Assembly (NCBI RefSeq): GCF_005280195.1
Contig: NZ_SZPR01000012.1
Location: 667,692-731,691 of the forward strand
DNA length: 64,000 nucleotides
Source of the DNA: Streptomyces galbus
Lineage (GTDB): Bacteria > Actinomycetota > Actinomycetes > Streptomycetales > Streptomycetaceae
Reading direction: 5' to 3'
Numbering within the stretch: position 1 is the stretch's first letter; each line of letters starts with the position of its first letter. The position numbers and the translations under genes are program-made. Positions 8,825-17,517 of this stretch are shown here, piece by piece. The notes under the pieces are model-generated. The model was not told the DNA's origin, made no database searches, and worked only from the letters and a program-made list of their open reading frames with translations.

Positions 8825-8863
8825 ACGACCGTACGTGGTACGCCCCTCAGGCCCCGGCCCTCC

Positions 8864-9748
8864 TCAGGCGGCGTCCTCGGTGCGGGACTCGGTGGTCGCC
8901 GGGGTGCGGTCCGCCTGGTCGGACTGCTCGGCCGGCCGGTCCTGCCCGGTCCGCTGCTCGGGGGCGTCGGGGGTGGTGTAGAACACCGAGCGGCCCTGAC
9001 GGGTGCGCTGCGCCTGGCCCTTGGCGACGAGCCCCTCCAGCGTGGTGCGCACCACGGTGGGCTTGACGGCACGGTCGGTGTGGGCGCGCCCGAGGGTGGC
9101 GGCGATCTCGGCCGCGGAGCGGGGCTCGGACTGCTCGGCGAGGTGTTCCCGGACCAGGTCGACCAGCGTCGGCCGGTCCGCGGGGGCGGCGGCCGGCTTC
9201 CGGTTCTTGGCGGGCGCCGAGCTCTTGGCGGGCGTGGCGGCGGGGGCCTTGGCCCGCTTGCCGGCCGTGGACGCGCTGGACGCGGGGGACTTGGTGGCCT
9301 GGTCCGTGGTGGACGCCGTCGACGCGGGGGACTTGGCGGTCTTGCCCGCGGCGGACTTGGTCGTCGCGCTCGCCTTGGTCGTCCTGGCCGCCGTGGAAGA
9401 AGCCGTGGCGGACGGGGACTTGGTGTTCTTGGTGCGGTCGGCGGCGGCCGACGCCTTCTTGGCCCGCGGCTTCTTCGCGGTCTCCGCCGCGGCGGACGCC
9501 TTCGTGCGGGGCGCGGGCACCGCGGGCGTGGCGGTCGGTCCGGCGGGGGCGGACGGGGCGAGGCCGAGGGCCTGCTGCAGGTTCACGAGCACGGTGTGGT
9601 CGTGCTGGAGCGTGGTCAACTGCTCCTGCAGCGCGGCGATCTCGGCGCTGAGGCGGGCCTGTTCCTCGACGTTGCGCTCGAGGTCGGTGGTCACCTGCGA
9701 CGCGTACTGGGATGCCAGTTCGGTGGTGGCCGTGGTGTTCTCGGACAT
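8864..9748 (-). CDS. Coiled-coil, histone-H1-like Lys/Ala-rich protein with winged-helix C-terminus
   Basis: A 294-residue protein in three parts. Residues about 5-65 form a coiled coil (LERNVEEQARLSAEIAALQE). Residues about 75-200 are low-complexity Lys/Ala/Ser/Thr with TKSPAS-, KKPRAKK- and AKSS-like motifs, much like bacterial histone H1 tails. Residues about 205-270 form a winged helix (DLVREHLAEQSEPRSAAEIA, then RTTLEGLVAKGQAQRTRQG, SVFYTT). It probably binds DNA through both the basic tail and the wing. The ATG at 9748 follows GGAGAGG. Its role is inferred, not known. Confidence 0.75.
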   Translation of the reverse strand: MSENTTATTELASQYASQVTTDLERNVEEQARLSAEIAALQEQLTTLQHDHTVLVNLQQALGLAPSAPAGPTATPAVPAPRTKASAAAETAKKPRAKKASAAADRTKNTKSPSATASSTAARTTKASATTKSAAGKTAKSPASTASTTDQATKSPASSASTAGKRAKAPAATPAKSSAPAKNRKPAAAPADRPTLVDLVREHLAEQSEPRSAAEIAATLGRAHTDRAVKPTVVRTTLEGLVAKGQAQRTRQGRSVFYTTPDAPEQRTGQDRPAEQSDQADRTPATTESRTEDAA

Positions 9749-10005
9749 GGCGCTGACCTCTCCGCGGCCTCGGCCGGCAGTGTCCGCCCGGACCGCTGAA
9801 AACTCGGTGAGTCGACGAGGCGTTGAGTGTCTCGTGGCTGTCGTTGCGGCGGAGGGCGACCTGACGGGTGCCGTGTGCCGTGGGAAGCGATAGTACGCAT
9901 CGGCGGAGCAGTTGGTTCCCTTTCGGGCGTCCCGACCTCGCAAGAAGCGCAGGCGGACGCACCAACTCGCTGGACAGCACGGCAAGTTGTGGAGGGAGAG
10001 GCGAG

Positions 10006-11565
10006 TTACTTGTCCTTCTTCACCCGGGTGACGTCCTGGGCCTGCCCGGACCCGTCCTGCTGGCCGGGCGGCGTGTCCGGGGACTGCGACGTGCTGGGCG
10101 TGGACTCGCTGGGCGTGGAGGTGTCGGGGGTCCCGGTGGCCGGGGCGTGCGTCGTGCCGCGCGTGGCGCCCCGGCCGGGGGGTGTCGGCGGCTTGTCCTT
10201 GCCCTTGTCCTTGCCGTGGGACGCGGCGCCGGTGGCGTGGTCGTTGCTCGGACGGGCGCCGGGGACGCGGGCCCCCTCGTCGAGGCGGGCGTCACGCAGC
10301 CGTGTGCTGGAGGAGCCCGAGGAGCCCGTGGAGCGGAAGGAGCCGGAGGTGCCGGAGGAGTCGGCGGCGGGAGCGGCGTCGCTCGGCTCGGCGCGGCCCG
10401 TCCCGGTCCTGGCCTCCGGTGTGGCCGGGGCGTTGGTCCCGGCGGCGGAACGGCCGTCCGTGTGGGACGCGCGGTCACCGGACGTCTGGTCCGAGGAACC
10501 CGCGGTGACGGCGAGCGTGGCGGCCATGACGGTGGCGACCGCGGCGGTTCCGCCGACGGTCAGCAGCCGCCGTCGCGTGCGCCCGGACGTGGTCACCCCC
10601 GCGGGTGTCGAGGCCCCGGCCGCGAGCGCCGCCACGGCGGCTCCCGCGGCCGGCGGACCGTCGTGGTGGGTGGGCTGGGGGTCGGACCCCGCCGTGCCGC
10701 GGGGGACCACGCTCGTCAGGCCGGCCGCAGCCGGGGCGGCCACGGGGCCGAGGGTGTCGGCCAGGCCGGCCAGTCGCCGGGCGCAGGCATGGGCCGACGG
10801 GCGGTCGCGCTCGTCCAGGCAGGTCATCTCCCGTATCAGGGAAGCCAGTTCGTCCGGCAGGTCGGCGGGGAGCACCGGCTCGCGGTGCAGGCGCGCGATC
10901 GCCGACTCCAGCGGGACCCCGTCGTACTCCAGGCGGCTGGTGAGGCACTCGAGGAGGACCAGTCCGAGGGCGTAGACGTCGGCCGCCGGGCCCACCTGGC
11001 GCCCGAGGACCTGCTCGGGGGCGAGGTAGGCGGCGGTGCCGATGAGCGCTCCGGTCGCCGTGCGGGACGTGGAGTCGAGGAGCCGGGAGATGCCGAAGTC
11101 GGTGAGGTGGGGCCGGCCGGAGGGGTCCAGGATGATGTTCGACGGCTTGACGTCGCGGTGCACGATCCCGGCGGCGTGGGCGTGGTCCAGCGCCTCGGCG
11201 AGACCGGCGCCGAGGATCACGGTCTCGGCGGGGGAGAGGGGGCCGGCGGCGATGCGGTCCTTGAGCGTGGGACCTTCTATCAGCTGCATGACCAGGAAGG
11301 CGGTGCCCTGGTGGCGTCCCGCGTCGTAGACGGTGACCAGGCCGGGGTGGTGCAGCCGCGCCAGGATGAGCGCCTCGTTGTGGAACCGCTCCTCCATGTC
11401 GACGTCGGTGCCGGTGCGGAAGATCTTGACGGCCACCGGCCGCTTCAGCCGGTCGTCGAAACCGCGGTGGACGTCGGCGGCCCCGCCCGAGCCGATGAGC
11501 GCGTCCAGGCGATACCGCCCCGCCAGCACTCGCTCGGAACTCCAGGCGGACTGGCGGAGCCTCAT
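10006..11565 (-). CDS. Membrane Ser/Thr protein kinase (PknB family)
   Basis: 519 residues. Kinase domain at about 12-275 with the glycine loop IGSGGAADVHRG, VAVKIF lysine, catalytic HRDVKPSN, DFGIS and APEQ. A juxtamembrane Ala/Pro/Gly-rich segment follows, then one membrane helix (TVGGTAAVATVMAATLAVTAG) near 350-372, and a long Ser/Thr/Pro-rich outer tail with no PASTA repeats. The C-terminus ends KKDK. The ATG at 11565 has AGGAG five bases upstream. It is a signal receptor by architecture; ligand and targets are unknown. Confidence 0.9.
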   Translation of the reverse strand: MRLRQSAWSSERVLAGRYRLDALIGSGGAADVHRGFDDRLKRPVAVKIFRTGTDVDMEERFHNEALILARLHHPGLVTVYDAGRHQGTAFLVMQLIEGPTLKDRIAAGPLSPAETVILGAGLAEALDHAHAAGIVHRDVKPSNIILDPSGRPHLTDFGISRLLDSTSRTATGALIGTAAYLAPEQVLGRQVGPAADVYALGLVLLECLTSRLEYDGVPLESAIARLHREPVLPADLPDELASLIREMTCLDERDRPSAHACARRLAGLADTLGPVAAPAAAGLTSVVPRGTAGSDPQPTHHDGPPAAGAAVAALAAGASTPAGVTTSGRTRRRLLTVGGTAAVATVMAATLAVTAGSSDQTSGDRASHTDGRSAAGTNAPATPEARTGTGRAEPSDAAPAADSSGTSGSFRSTGSSGSSSTRLRDARLDEGARVPGARPSNDHATGAASHGKDKGKDKPPTPPGRGATRGTTHAPATGTPDTSTPSESTPSTSQSPDTPPGQQDGSGQAQDVTRVKKDK

Positions 11566-11724
11566 GTCATCTCCTACTGCGTCGCAGGGGGGCGTCGGAC
11601 GGCGCCCAAGGGGAGGGGGGCGTTCCTCCACGCGTACCCGGGAGTCGCGGGAGTACCCCGGTTCGGGCGCCGGTTGCCCGCACACGCGTCCACGACCAGC
11701 GGCGCGCCCGAGCCGGGGGCGGGG

Positions 11725-13242
11725 TCAGGAGTGGCGGGCGTGCACCGGGCTGTGCGCGAATTCGTCCGGACAGGGACCGCGGGAGGTGTGCGCGCGCCGG
11801 TCGTGCAGCCAGTCGTACGTCGCGAGCGCCAGCGAGGCCGCCATGCCGACGAGGGCGGCGCACAACGCGGTGACGAGGGCCCCGCGGTAGTCGTGGCCGT
11901 GGCCCAGGACGACGTAGAAGAGGCCGGGCAGCGCGGCGGTGCCGACGGCCGCGCCGAGCCGCTGCCCGGTCTGCAGGGCACCGCCCGCCGCGCCCGCCAT
12001 GCGCACGGGGACGTCGCGCAGGGTCATGGTGATGTTGGGCGAGACCACGCAGCCGCTGCCCAGACCGCCGACGAACAGGACCGGGGCGGCGATCCAGGGG
12101 GCGGTGTCCAGCGGCGCGAGGCGGAGCAGCAGCGCGGTGCCGCCCAGGCCGAGGATCACCCCGGACAGGCCGCCCACGGTCAGCAGCCGGCCGAACCGGT
12201 CGACCAGCCGGCCCGCGATCACCGCGGCGCACGCGGACCCGAGGGCGAAGGGGGTCACCGCGAGGCCCGAGCGCAGCGGTGAGAAGCCGAGCCCGTGCTG
12301 GTAGAAGAGCGCGAAGACCAGCCAGACGCCGCTGAAGCCGATGAAGTACAGGGTGCCGACGCCCGCCCCGACGGCGTAGCCGCGCACGGTGGTGAACAGC
12401 CGCGGGTCGAGCAGGGGCTGGGTGTCCCGGGCGACCAGGCGCCGCTGCCACCACACGAAGGCGGCGAGGAGCCCGGCGCCGACGAGGAACAGCCACCACA
12501 GGCCCCCGAGGCCGCCGGACTCGGCCTGCACCAGCGGGTACATCAGCGCGAGCACACCGAGGCCCAGCAGGACGATGCCGGGCACGTCCACGTGTCCCCG
12601 GCCCGAGCGCTGCGTCCGGGGCAGCAGGCGACGGCCGAGCAGCACGGCGAGGATGCCGATCGGCAGGTTGACGTAGAAGATCCACCGCCAGCCCTGGGGG
12701 CCCGAGGCCAGCGCCAGGATGGCGCCGCCGGCCAGGGGGCCCACGGCGGAGGAGACGCCGACCGTGGCGCCGAAGAAGCCGAAGGCGCGGCCGCGTTCGG
12801 CGCCGCGGAACATCTGCTGGATGAGCGCCGAGTTCTGCGGGGCCATGAAACCGGCCGCCAGGCCCTGGGCGAGGCGCGCCACCACGAGCAGCGTGATGCT
12901 GGGAGCCGCTCCGCAGGCCGCGCTGAAGAGCACGAACCCGCTCAGCGCGAGCAGGAAGATGCGGCGCCGGTCCAGGGCGTCGCCGAGGCGTCCCGCGGTG
13001 ACGAGCGCGAGGGCGAAGCTCAGGGCGTACCCCGACACCACCCACTGCACCTGTGCCGGGGACGCGTGCAGGTCGCGCTGGACGGTGGGCAGGGCGACCG
13101 CCACGATCGTGACGTCGAGCAGGCTCATGAACCCCGCCACCAGCGTGACCCAGAGGGCCCGCCACCGACGCGGGTCGGGCTCGTGGTCGTCGTTCCGGGC
13201 GCCGGGCTGCCCACCGTCCCCCGATGCCGTCGACGTGCTCAC
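11725..13242 (-). CDS. MFS drug exporter, 14-helix EmrB/QacA (DHA2) type
   Basis: 505 residues. The first helix pair contains VTLVAGFMSLLDVTIVAVAL and LPTVQRDLHASPAQVQWVVS; motif A-type GRLGDALDRRRIF and the antiporter-motif region GPLAGGAIL are present, as is WRWIFYVNLPIG, typical of DHA2 proton-coupled multidrug exporters. Fourteen hydrophobic segments are visible. The GTG at 13242 follows GAGAGGAG. No biosynthetic or regulatory partner is adjacent, apart from the kinase gene 159 bases downstream on the same strand. Confidence 0.85.
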   Translation of the reverse strand: MSTSTASGDGGQPGARNDDHEPDPRRWRALWVTLVAGFMSLLDVTIVAVALPTVQRDLHASPAQVQWVVSGYALSFALALVTAGRLGDALDRRRIFLLALSGFVLFSAACGAAPSITLLVVARLAQGLAAGFMAPQNSALIQQMFRGAERGRAFGFFGATVGVSSAVGPLAGGAILALASGPQGWRWIFYVNLPIGILAVLLGRRLLPRTQRSGRGHVDVPGIVLLGLGVLALMYPLVQAESGGLGGLWWLFLVGAGLLAAFVWWQRRLVARDTQPLLDPRLFTTVRGYAVGAGVGTLYFIGFSGVWLVFALFYQHGLGFSPLRSGLAVTPFALGSACAAVIAGRLVDRFGRLLTVGGLSGVILGLGGTALLLRLAPLDTAPWIAAPVLFVGGLGSGCVVSPNITMTLRDVPVRMAGAAGGALQTGQRLGAAVGTAALPGLFYVVLGHGHDYRGALVTALCAALVGMAASLALATYDWLHDRRAHTSRGPCPDEFAHSPVHARHS

Positions 13243-13398
13243 ACCTGCTCCTCTCACCGGGTTCGGACCCGGCGACCAGGTTCCCCCGCGGGGCAGCGGC
13301 ACACACCCGGAGCCGGGCCGACGGCCGCGGTCCGCGCGGTGGCTGGGCACTTCCCGTGCCTCTATACAGGGAACAGGCGCCGCGGCCGCGGGCCACTC

Positions 13399-13701
13399 AT
13401 GACACCGAGCGACCGGGAAGGACGTGCTGCGTTGATATCCGCTGTGGTGATCCCCCTGCTGCTGCTCGCCGCGGTGTTCGCACCCGGCCTCTACGAGGAC
13501 TGGAAGACGCACGCGCGGCGGACGCGGCTGCCCCTGCCGCCGACCTGGCCGTCACTGCGGACCAGGCTGCGCCGCGCTGCGGGCGCGGGCGTACGGCACG
13601 GCACGGCGTGGGCCGCCGAGCGGATCGGGGGCGCCCGCCGACCCGTTCGGCGTACCCGGGGACACCGGCGAGCGGCCTGGCGCACCCAGGGACACCGCTG
13701 A
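13399..13701 (+). CDS. Small basic membrane-anchored protein, unknown
   Basis: 100 residues with one membrane segment, ISAVVIPLLLLAAVFAPGLY, then EDWKTHARRTRLPLPPTWPS and an Arg-rich tail with near-repeats RGHRRAAW/RTQGHR. The ATG at 13399 has a weak ribosome site; a TTG at 13432 preceded by GGAAGGA would give an 89-residue form beginning at ISAVV. Divergent from the MFS gene. No family recognised. Confidence 0.5.
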   Translation: MTPSDREGRAALISAVVIPLLLLAAVFAPGLYEDWKTHARRTRLPLPPTWPSLRTRLRRAAGAGVRHGTAWAAERIGGARRPVRRTRGHRRAAWRTQGHR

Positions 13702-13814
13702 CGGACGCCGACACCGCGGACGGCCGAGTGCGAGTCGGGGCCTTCCCTCTCGTCAACGGAGCTGCCACCGCCGTCTGCTGGGGCCGCGGCAGCCCGTGCG
13801 CGACCCCTCTGGTC

Positions 13815-13826
13815 GAATCGGTGTTC
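13815..13826. promoter_or_regulatory. LexA/SOS-box-like palindrome
   Basis: GAAT-CGGT-GTTC, or CGAATCGGTGTTCC with flanks, departs by one base from the Gram-positive consensus GAAC-N4-GTTC. It lies 63-74 bases before the LexA-like start codon, as expected for autoregulation. No motif scan was possible. Confidence 0.55.
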
Positions 13827-13888
13827 CATTTGTGGAGGGAGGCAGGCTAAGGTCACACTCGGCGAGATCTTGTATGGAGGTGCCCGAA

Positions 13889-14614
13889 ATGGAGAACAAC
13901 GCGCCGGTACGCCGTGGGCGGCCGCCGGGCATCCGGCCTGTCGAGGGTCGGCTGACCGCTCGGCAGCAGGACATCGTCCGGTTCATCACGGCCACGGTGC
14001 AGCGGCAGGGGTACCCGCCGTCGATGCGCGAGATCGGCCAGGCCGTGGGCCTGGCCAGCACCTCCTCCGTCGCCCACCAGTTGATGGTGCTCGAACGCAA
14101 GGAAGTCCTGTACCGCGATCCGCACCGCCCGCGCGCCTACCGCGTCCGCGAGGCGGAACTCGCCGACCTGACCGACCTCTCGGAGCTGTCCGGCCTGCCG
14201 GAGCCGGCCGTGCGCGCGGCCGAGCAGCCGCGGCGGACGTCGGCCGTGGACGTGCCCCTCGTGGGCCGGATCGCCGCCGGTGTGCCGCTGCTCGCCGAGG
14301 AGATGGTCGAGGACGTCTACCCGCTGCCCCGCCAACTCGTCGGCGAGGGAGAGTTCTTCGCGCTGACCGTCTCCGGTGACAGCATGATCGAGGCGGCGAT
14401 CTGCGACGGCGACATCGTGACCGTACGACGCCAGGACAGCGCCGACCAGGGGGACATCGTCGCGGCCCTGCTGGAGGACGAGGCCACGGTCAAGGTGCTG
14501 CGCCGCCAGGAGGGCAGGGTCTGGCTGATGCCCCGCAACCCGGCCTACGACCCGATCCCCGGCGACGAGGCTCGCATCCTGGGCAAGGTGGTCGGAGTGC
14601 TGCGGGTGCTGTGA
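13889..14614 (+). CDS. lexA: LexA repressor family protein
   Basis: 241 residues. The winged helix at about 20-85 (LTARQQDIVRFI, YPPSMREIGQAVGLAS) reads DNA. The cleavage dipeptide Ala-Gly lies in VGRIAAGVPLLAEE, the catalytic Ser in TVSGDSMIEAAI and the Lys in EATVKVL, so self-cleavage should work. It should repress DNA-damage genes. Streptomyces normally has one chromosomal LexA of about 230-260 residues; this could be that gene or a paralogue, and the neighbours do not decide it. ATG 13889 follows GGAGG. Confidence 0.85.
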   Translation: MENNAPVRRGRPPGIRPVEGRLTARQQDIVRFITATVQRQGYPPSMREIGQAVGLASTSSVAHQLMVLERKEVLYRDPHRPRAYRVREAELADLTDLSELSGLPEPAVRAAEQPRRTSAVDVPLVGRIAAGVPLLAEEMVEDVYPLPRQLVGEGEFFALTVSGDSMIEAAICDGDIVTVRRQDSADQGDIVAALLEDEATVKVLRRQEGRVWLMPRNPAYDPIPGDEARILGKVVGVLRVL

Positions 14615-14745
14615 CACGGGGGCGGCCTTCCCGCGCCGGAGGCCGTGGCGCCAGCCATAGCCACAACTCCAGCCGTTGCCGTTGTCGTTGCCGGTTGTGA
14701 TCGGTGTTGCCGTAGCTGTTGCCTTCGTCCGAGGAGGAGCCGTCG

Positions 14746-15093
14746 ATGGCCGTTCGCCGTGTCGTGCCCACCATCTCGTCCGACGCCGCGCAGGAGAGCC
14801 GCGCCTTCTACGGCCTGCTCGGCTTCGAGGAGGTCATGGACCTCGGCTGGATCACCACGCTCGCCTCCCCGAGCCAGCCGGCGGCCCAGGTGAGCTTCAT
14901 GGCGTACGACCGGACGGCCCCGGTGGTCCCGGACATGAGCGTCGAGGTGGACGACGTCGACGCGGCCTACGCGGCCGTGCGGGAGGCGGGCGCGGAGATC
15001 GTGCACCCGCTGCAGGACGAGGAGTGGGGGGTGCGCCGCTTCTTCGTCCGCGACCCGAACGGGCGGGTGATCAACGTACTGGGCCACCGCTGA
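14746..15093 (+). CDS. VOC (glyoxalase/bleomycin-resistance fold) protein
   Basis: A 115-residue single-domain protein beginning MAVRRVVPTISSDAAQESRA, with FYGLLGFEEVMDLGWITTLA and, near the end, FFVRDPNGRVINVLGH. This is the paired beta-alpha-beta-beta-beta fold of vicinal-oxygen-chelate proteins. The ATG follows AGGAGG. The direct substrate is unknown; members act as antibiotic-binding proteins or isomerases. The 130 bases before it contain repeated GTTGCC/GTTGTC words without obvious function. Confidence 0.75.
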   Translation: MAVRRVVPTISSDAAQESRAFYGLLGFEEVMDLGWITTLASPSQPAAQVSFMAYDRTAPVVPDMSVEVDDVDAAYAAVREAGAEIVHPLQDEEWGVRRFFVRDPNGRVINVLGHR

Positions 15094-15518
15094 ACGCTCC
15101 CTCCCGCACTCGCCCCCGGTTTGTTCACCCGTGCGGCCCAGCATGCCGCCCTGCGCACGGGGCAGGCGCCCCGTCGGGGAGGGACGTGTTCCTGTGCACG
15201 TCTCCCTCCTGTGGGTGTGCCGACGTGAACCTCCCCCCGAGCTCGACGGCACGCCCACTGCCATGTCCGGACCGGCACCGTCACGCCGAACCGTGCGGGA
15301 GTGACCCGGTCGACCCCGCGCCTGGCTCCGACGGCCGAGAATGATCGCCGAAAGGCCAAAAGTCTTCGGTATACGACTGTGAACTGCGGGCAGGCGTACC
15401 AGTGTGCCCGGCGTTGTTCGGCGCCAACGCGGTGGCCGCGGATGTCCACCGCTACGGCCTGCTCCTGGTGGGAGTTCAGGGCCGGCGGGCGAGGTGTTTG
15501 CAGGGGAGAGGGATGGTC
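15094..15518. other. 425-base gap between VOC and DUF5133 genes
   Basis: No credible gene. It holds a hairpin at 15178-15209 and, near 15360-15380, a lower-GC stretch (TCTTCGGTATACGACTGTG) that could carry the promoter of the DUF5133 gene. Frames open through here lack codon bias and ribosome sites. Confidence 0.5.
15178..15209. terminator. Hairpin in the VOC 3' region
   Basis: GGAGGGACGTG and CACGTCTCCCTCC pair with a two-base bulge around an eight-base loop. Plausible terminator for the VOC gene, 85 bases after its stop. Confidence 0.5.
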
Positions 15519-15767
15519 ATGCTGCTTCCGGCCGAGAAGGAACTCCGTGCTGCGCTGGCTCGGTTCGCCCAGGCGCGAATCGAGCACGACCGGCGCCCCA
15601 CGGGTGACACGAGCCGTGTGCTGGAGGACGCGACCTACACGCTGTGTGTGATGACCGGTGCCCGCACGGCCGACGACGCGCTGGCGGCGGCCGACGCGCT
15701 GCTCGACCGGTACTGCGTCAACCGCCGCAGCGCTGTCACCCAGGAGGAGGAGACGCTGGCGGCGTAA
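15519..15767 (+). CDS. DUF5133-type small protein
   Basis: 82 residues beginning MLLPAEKELRAALARFAQAR, then DTSRVLEDATYTLCVMTGAR and a helix with ADDALAAADALLDRYC. Matches, from memory, the DUF5133 family found many times per Streptomyces genome; function unknown. The helical, Ala-rich C-terminal half resembles ANTAR-like hairpins but lacks a clear RNA-binding signature. ATG 15519 is seven bases after GAGAGG; an ATG at 15513 is possible. Confidence 0.75.
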   Translation: MLLPAEKELRAALARFAQARIEHDRRPTGDTSRVLEDATYTLCVMTGARTADDALAAADALLDRYCVNRRSAVTQEEETLAA

Positions 15768-15786
15768 CCGCGCACCGCATGCCGAG

Positions 15787-15816
15787 GCCGCGCCGTGGGG
15801 ATGCCCACGGCGCGGC
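15787..15816. terminator. Strong hairpin terminator
   Basis: GCCGCGCCGTGGG and CCCACGGCGCGGC pair perfectly over 13 bp with a GATG loop, 20 bases after the DUF5133 stop. Confidence 0.8.
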
Positions 15817-15876
15817 TTCCGCGTGTGCGGCCGTGTCGGCCCTTCTGGAGGGGGACCCGCGGTGGCTACTCTCCCG

Positions 15877-15900
15877 GGCGCCGGCGCCGGCGCCGGCGCC
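15877..15900. repeat. (GGCGCC)4 hexanucleotide run
   Basis: Four perfect tandem GGCGCC units followed by degenerate GGCACC and GGTACC. Lies in the non-coding leader of the 11-residue-repeat gene; self-complementary, so it could form a hairpin or be slippage-prone. Confidence 0.8.
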
Positions 15901-16006
15901 GGCACCGGTACCGACTCCGCGGGAGTCCCATCCAGCCGACGCGCCAGGTGATCCGCGCCGGACCAGAATGATCCGAAAGGCCCGGTTCGATCGCAAGGGT
16001 GCGGTG

Positions 16007-17089
16007 ATGCACGACAACGCCGAGGACACAGGGCAGGAGCCCACGGAGCCCGAGCCGTACGACGAGGAGGCCGAGCCGGGGTACGACGAGGATGAGGGCG
16101 TGTACGACGAGGACATCGACGCGGCGGACGCCGCGGCCCTTCGTGCGGATCCCGACGTCTTCCTCGACGTCCCCCTGCTGAAGGTCGACGAGATCGACCT
16201 CGACGTCGAGGACCTGCGTGCCCACGTCTCCCTCCAGGCCGAGGTGCTGGACCTGCTCAGACTCAACGTGGGTGCCGACGTCTCGCTCGGCCGCGTCCAC
16301 CTCGGCATCTCGGGCGTGGAGGCGCAGGCCCAGCTCAGGGTCCGCCTGGACAACGTCGCGACGATCATCAACCGGGTGCTCACCACGCTCGACCGCAACC
16401 CCGAGATCCTGCACGAGCTGGCCCGCGGGGTGGGCTCCGCGGTGCGGGACGTCGGCAGCGGAGCCCGTCTGGCCGTCGGTGAACTGGGCACGGGTGCGGG
16501 GGCGGCGGTGCAGGACGTGGGCCGCGGCGCCGGGGTCGCGGTCCAGGACGTGGGCCGGGGTGCCGGAGCAGCCGTACAGGACGTCGGTCACGGCGTCGGC
16601 TCGGCGGCCGTGGACGTCGGCCGGGGCGCGGGCCGTGCGGTCGAGGACGTCGGCGGTGGCGCCGGCCGTGCGGTCCGGGACGTGGGCGCCGGCGCCGGGC
16701 GCACCGTCGAGGAGGTCGGTGGGGGCGCGGGCCGCGCCGTCGGTGACGTGGGTGCTGCCGCGCGGCGGACCGTCGGGGACGTCGGCGGCGAGGCGGGGCG
16801 CGTGACCGGTGACGTGGCCGGCACCTCCGCGGCCGCTGCCGGGACGGTCGGCGCGGAAGCCGTCGGCACCACCAGGAAGCCGGCACGCAGGACGGCGGGC
16901 GGCCCCGCACGCCGTCGGTCGGAGCTGGCCGGGCGGAGAACGGCCCCCGAGGCCGCGGCCGAGCAGCCGGATGACGCCCCGCGCGGGGAGAGCGGCACGC
17001 GCCCGCGCCGCAAGCGCACCGAGGACGGGAAGCTCCCTCCGCGCCCGCGCCGCCGCCGGGCCACCGGGGAAGCCGGCGAGCCGCCCTGA
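16007..17089 (+). CDS. Protein with twelve tandem 11-residue repeats, unknown function
   Basis: 360 residues. An acidic Asp/Glu/Tyr-rich start (about 1-60) precedes a conserved-looking block DVFLDVPLLKVDEIDLDVED, LRAHVSLQAEVLDLL and VRLDNVATIINRVL (about 45-140). Residues about 141-272 are twelve gapless 11-mers of form G-[AV]-G-x-A-V-x-D-V-G-x, an amphipathic hendecad pattern like LEA-3, synuclein or apolipoprotein helices. The C-terminus is Arg/Pro/Ala-rich and basic. It may coat membranes, lipid bodies or gas-vesicle-like surfaces, but nothing nearby shows which. ATG 16007 follows AAGGGTGC; ATG 15968 is an alternative. Confidence 0.75.
   Translation: MHDNAEDTGQEPTEPEPYDEEAEPGYDEDEGVYDEDIDAADAAALRADPDVFLDVPLLKVDEIDLDVEDLRAHVSLQAEVLDLLRLNVGADVSLGRVHLGISGVEAQAQLRVRLDNVATIINRVLTTLDRNPEILHELARGVGSAVRDVGSGARLAVGELGTGAGAAVQDVGRGAGVAVQDVGRGAGAAVQDVGHGVGSAAVDVGRGAGRAVEDVGGGAGRAVRDVGAGAGRTVEEVGGGAGRAVGDVGAAARRTVGDVGGEAGRVTGDVAGTSAAAAGTVGAEAVGTTRKPARRTAGGPARRRSELAGRRTAPEAAAEQPDDAPRGESGTRPRRKRTEDGKLPPRPRRRRATGEAGEPP
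16427..16822 (+). repeat. Twelve 33-bp in-frame repeats
   Basis: 396 bases, exactly 12 x 33, encode consecutive 11-mers beginning GVGSAVRDVGS and ending EAGRVTGDVAG. Units 3-5 (GAGAAVQDVGR, GAGVAVQDVGR, GAGAAVQDVGH) are nearly identical, which suggests recent duplication; the outer units are more diverged. Confidence 0.9.
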
Positions 17090-17401
17090 ACGGCGGACGC
17101 CGCGGCCCGGCCACCGGAGCCGGCGGCCTGGGACATCGCGTTCGCGTCGACGGTCCGTGCCGACCGGCTGCGCTTCGAGGAGGAACCGTCGACCGACGTC
17201 CGTTTCCCCGGCACCGGGGACCGGACGTCGACGAGCCGCAGCGAGCGGTCGCGCCTGCCCCGCCCGGTCGAGGCGGGCCACGACTACGACGACGTCACCG
17301 TCGCCTACCGCCTCGCGACCGGGATCACCGGCACGCCGGGCCGCGACCGTGACACTGAGCGGGGGACGGGTGAGCGAGGGAAGTGTGGGCCGGAAAGGTG
17401 A
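17090..17401 (+). pseudogene. Start-less coding remnant in frame behind the repeat gene's stop
   Basis: The same frame continues past the TGA at 17087-17089 for 103 codons with no ATG, GTG, TTG or CTG before its plausible protein core. That core reads AWDIAFASTVRADRLRFEEE, then DVRFPGTGD, LPRPVEAGHDYDDVTVAYRL. Composition looks coding, and from memory similar sequences occur as small proteins beside such genes in Streptomyces. It may be the decayed former start of a separate gene, an extension lost by a new stop, or a readthrough domain. Confidence 0.45.
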
Positions 17402-17517
17402 AGTGAGCGTCAAGTGCCGTCGTGGCAGGTTCCGTCGGGGGTGCCGTTCGGAGGGGTGGGCGACGTGCTGCGGCGCCGCCGCGTCACGGGTGAGCGGCCC
17501 GCCCGCGGGGCCGGGGG

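Noticed and set aside
15094..15518. Small genes in the 425-base gap
   Set aside because: Open frames exist but none has a ribosome site and coding-type codon bias together.
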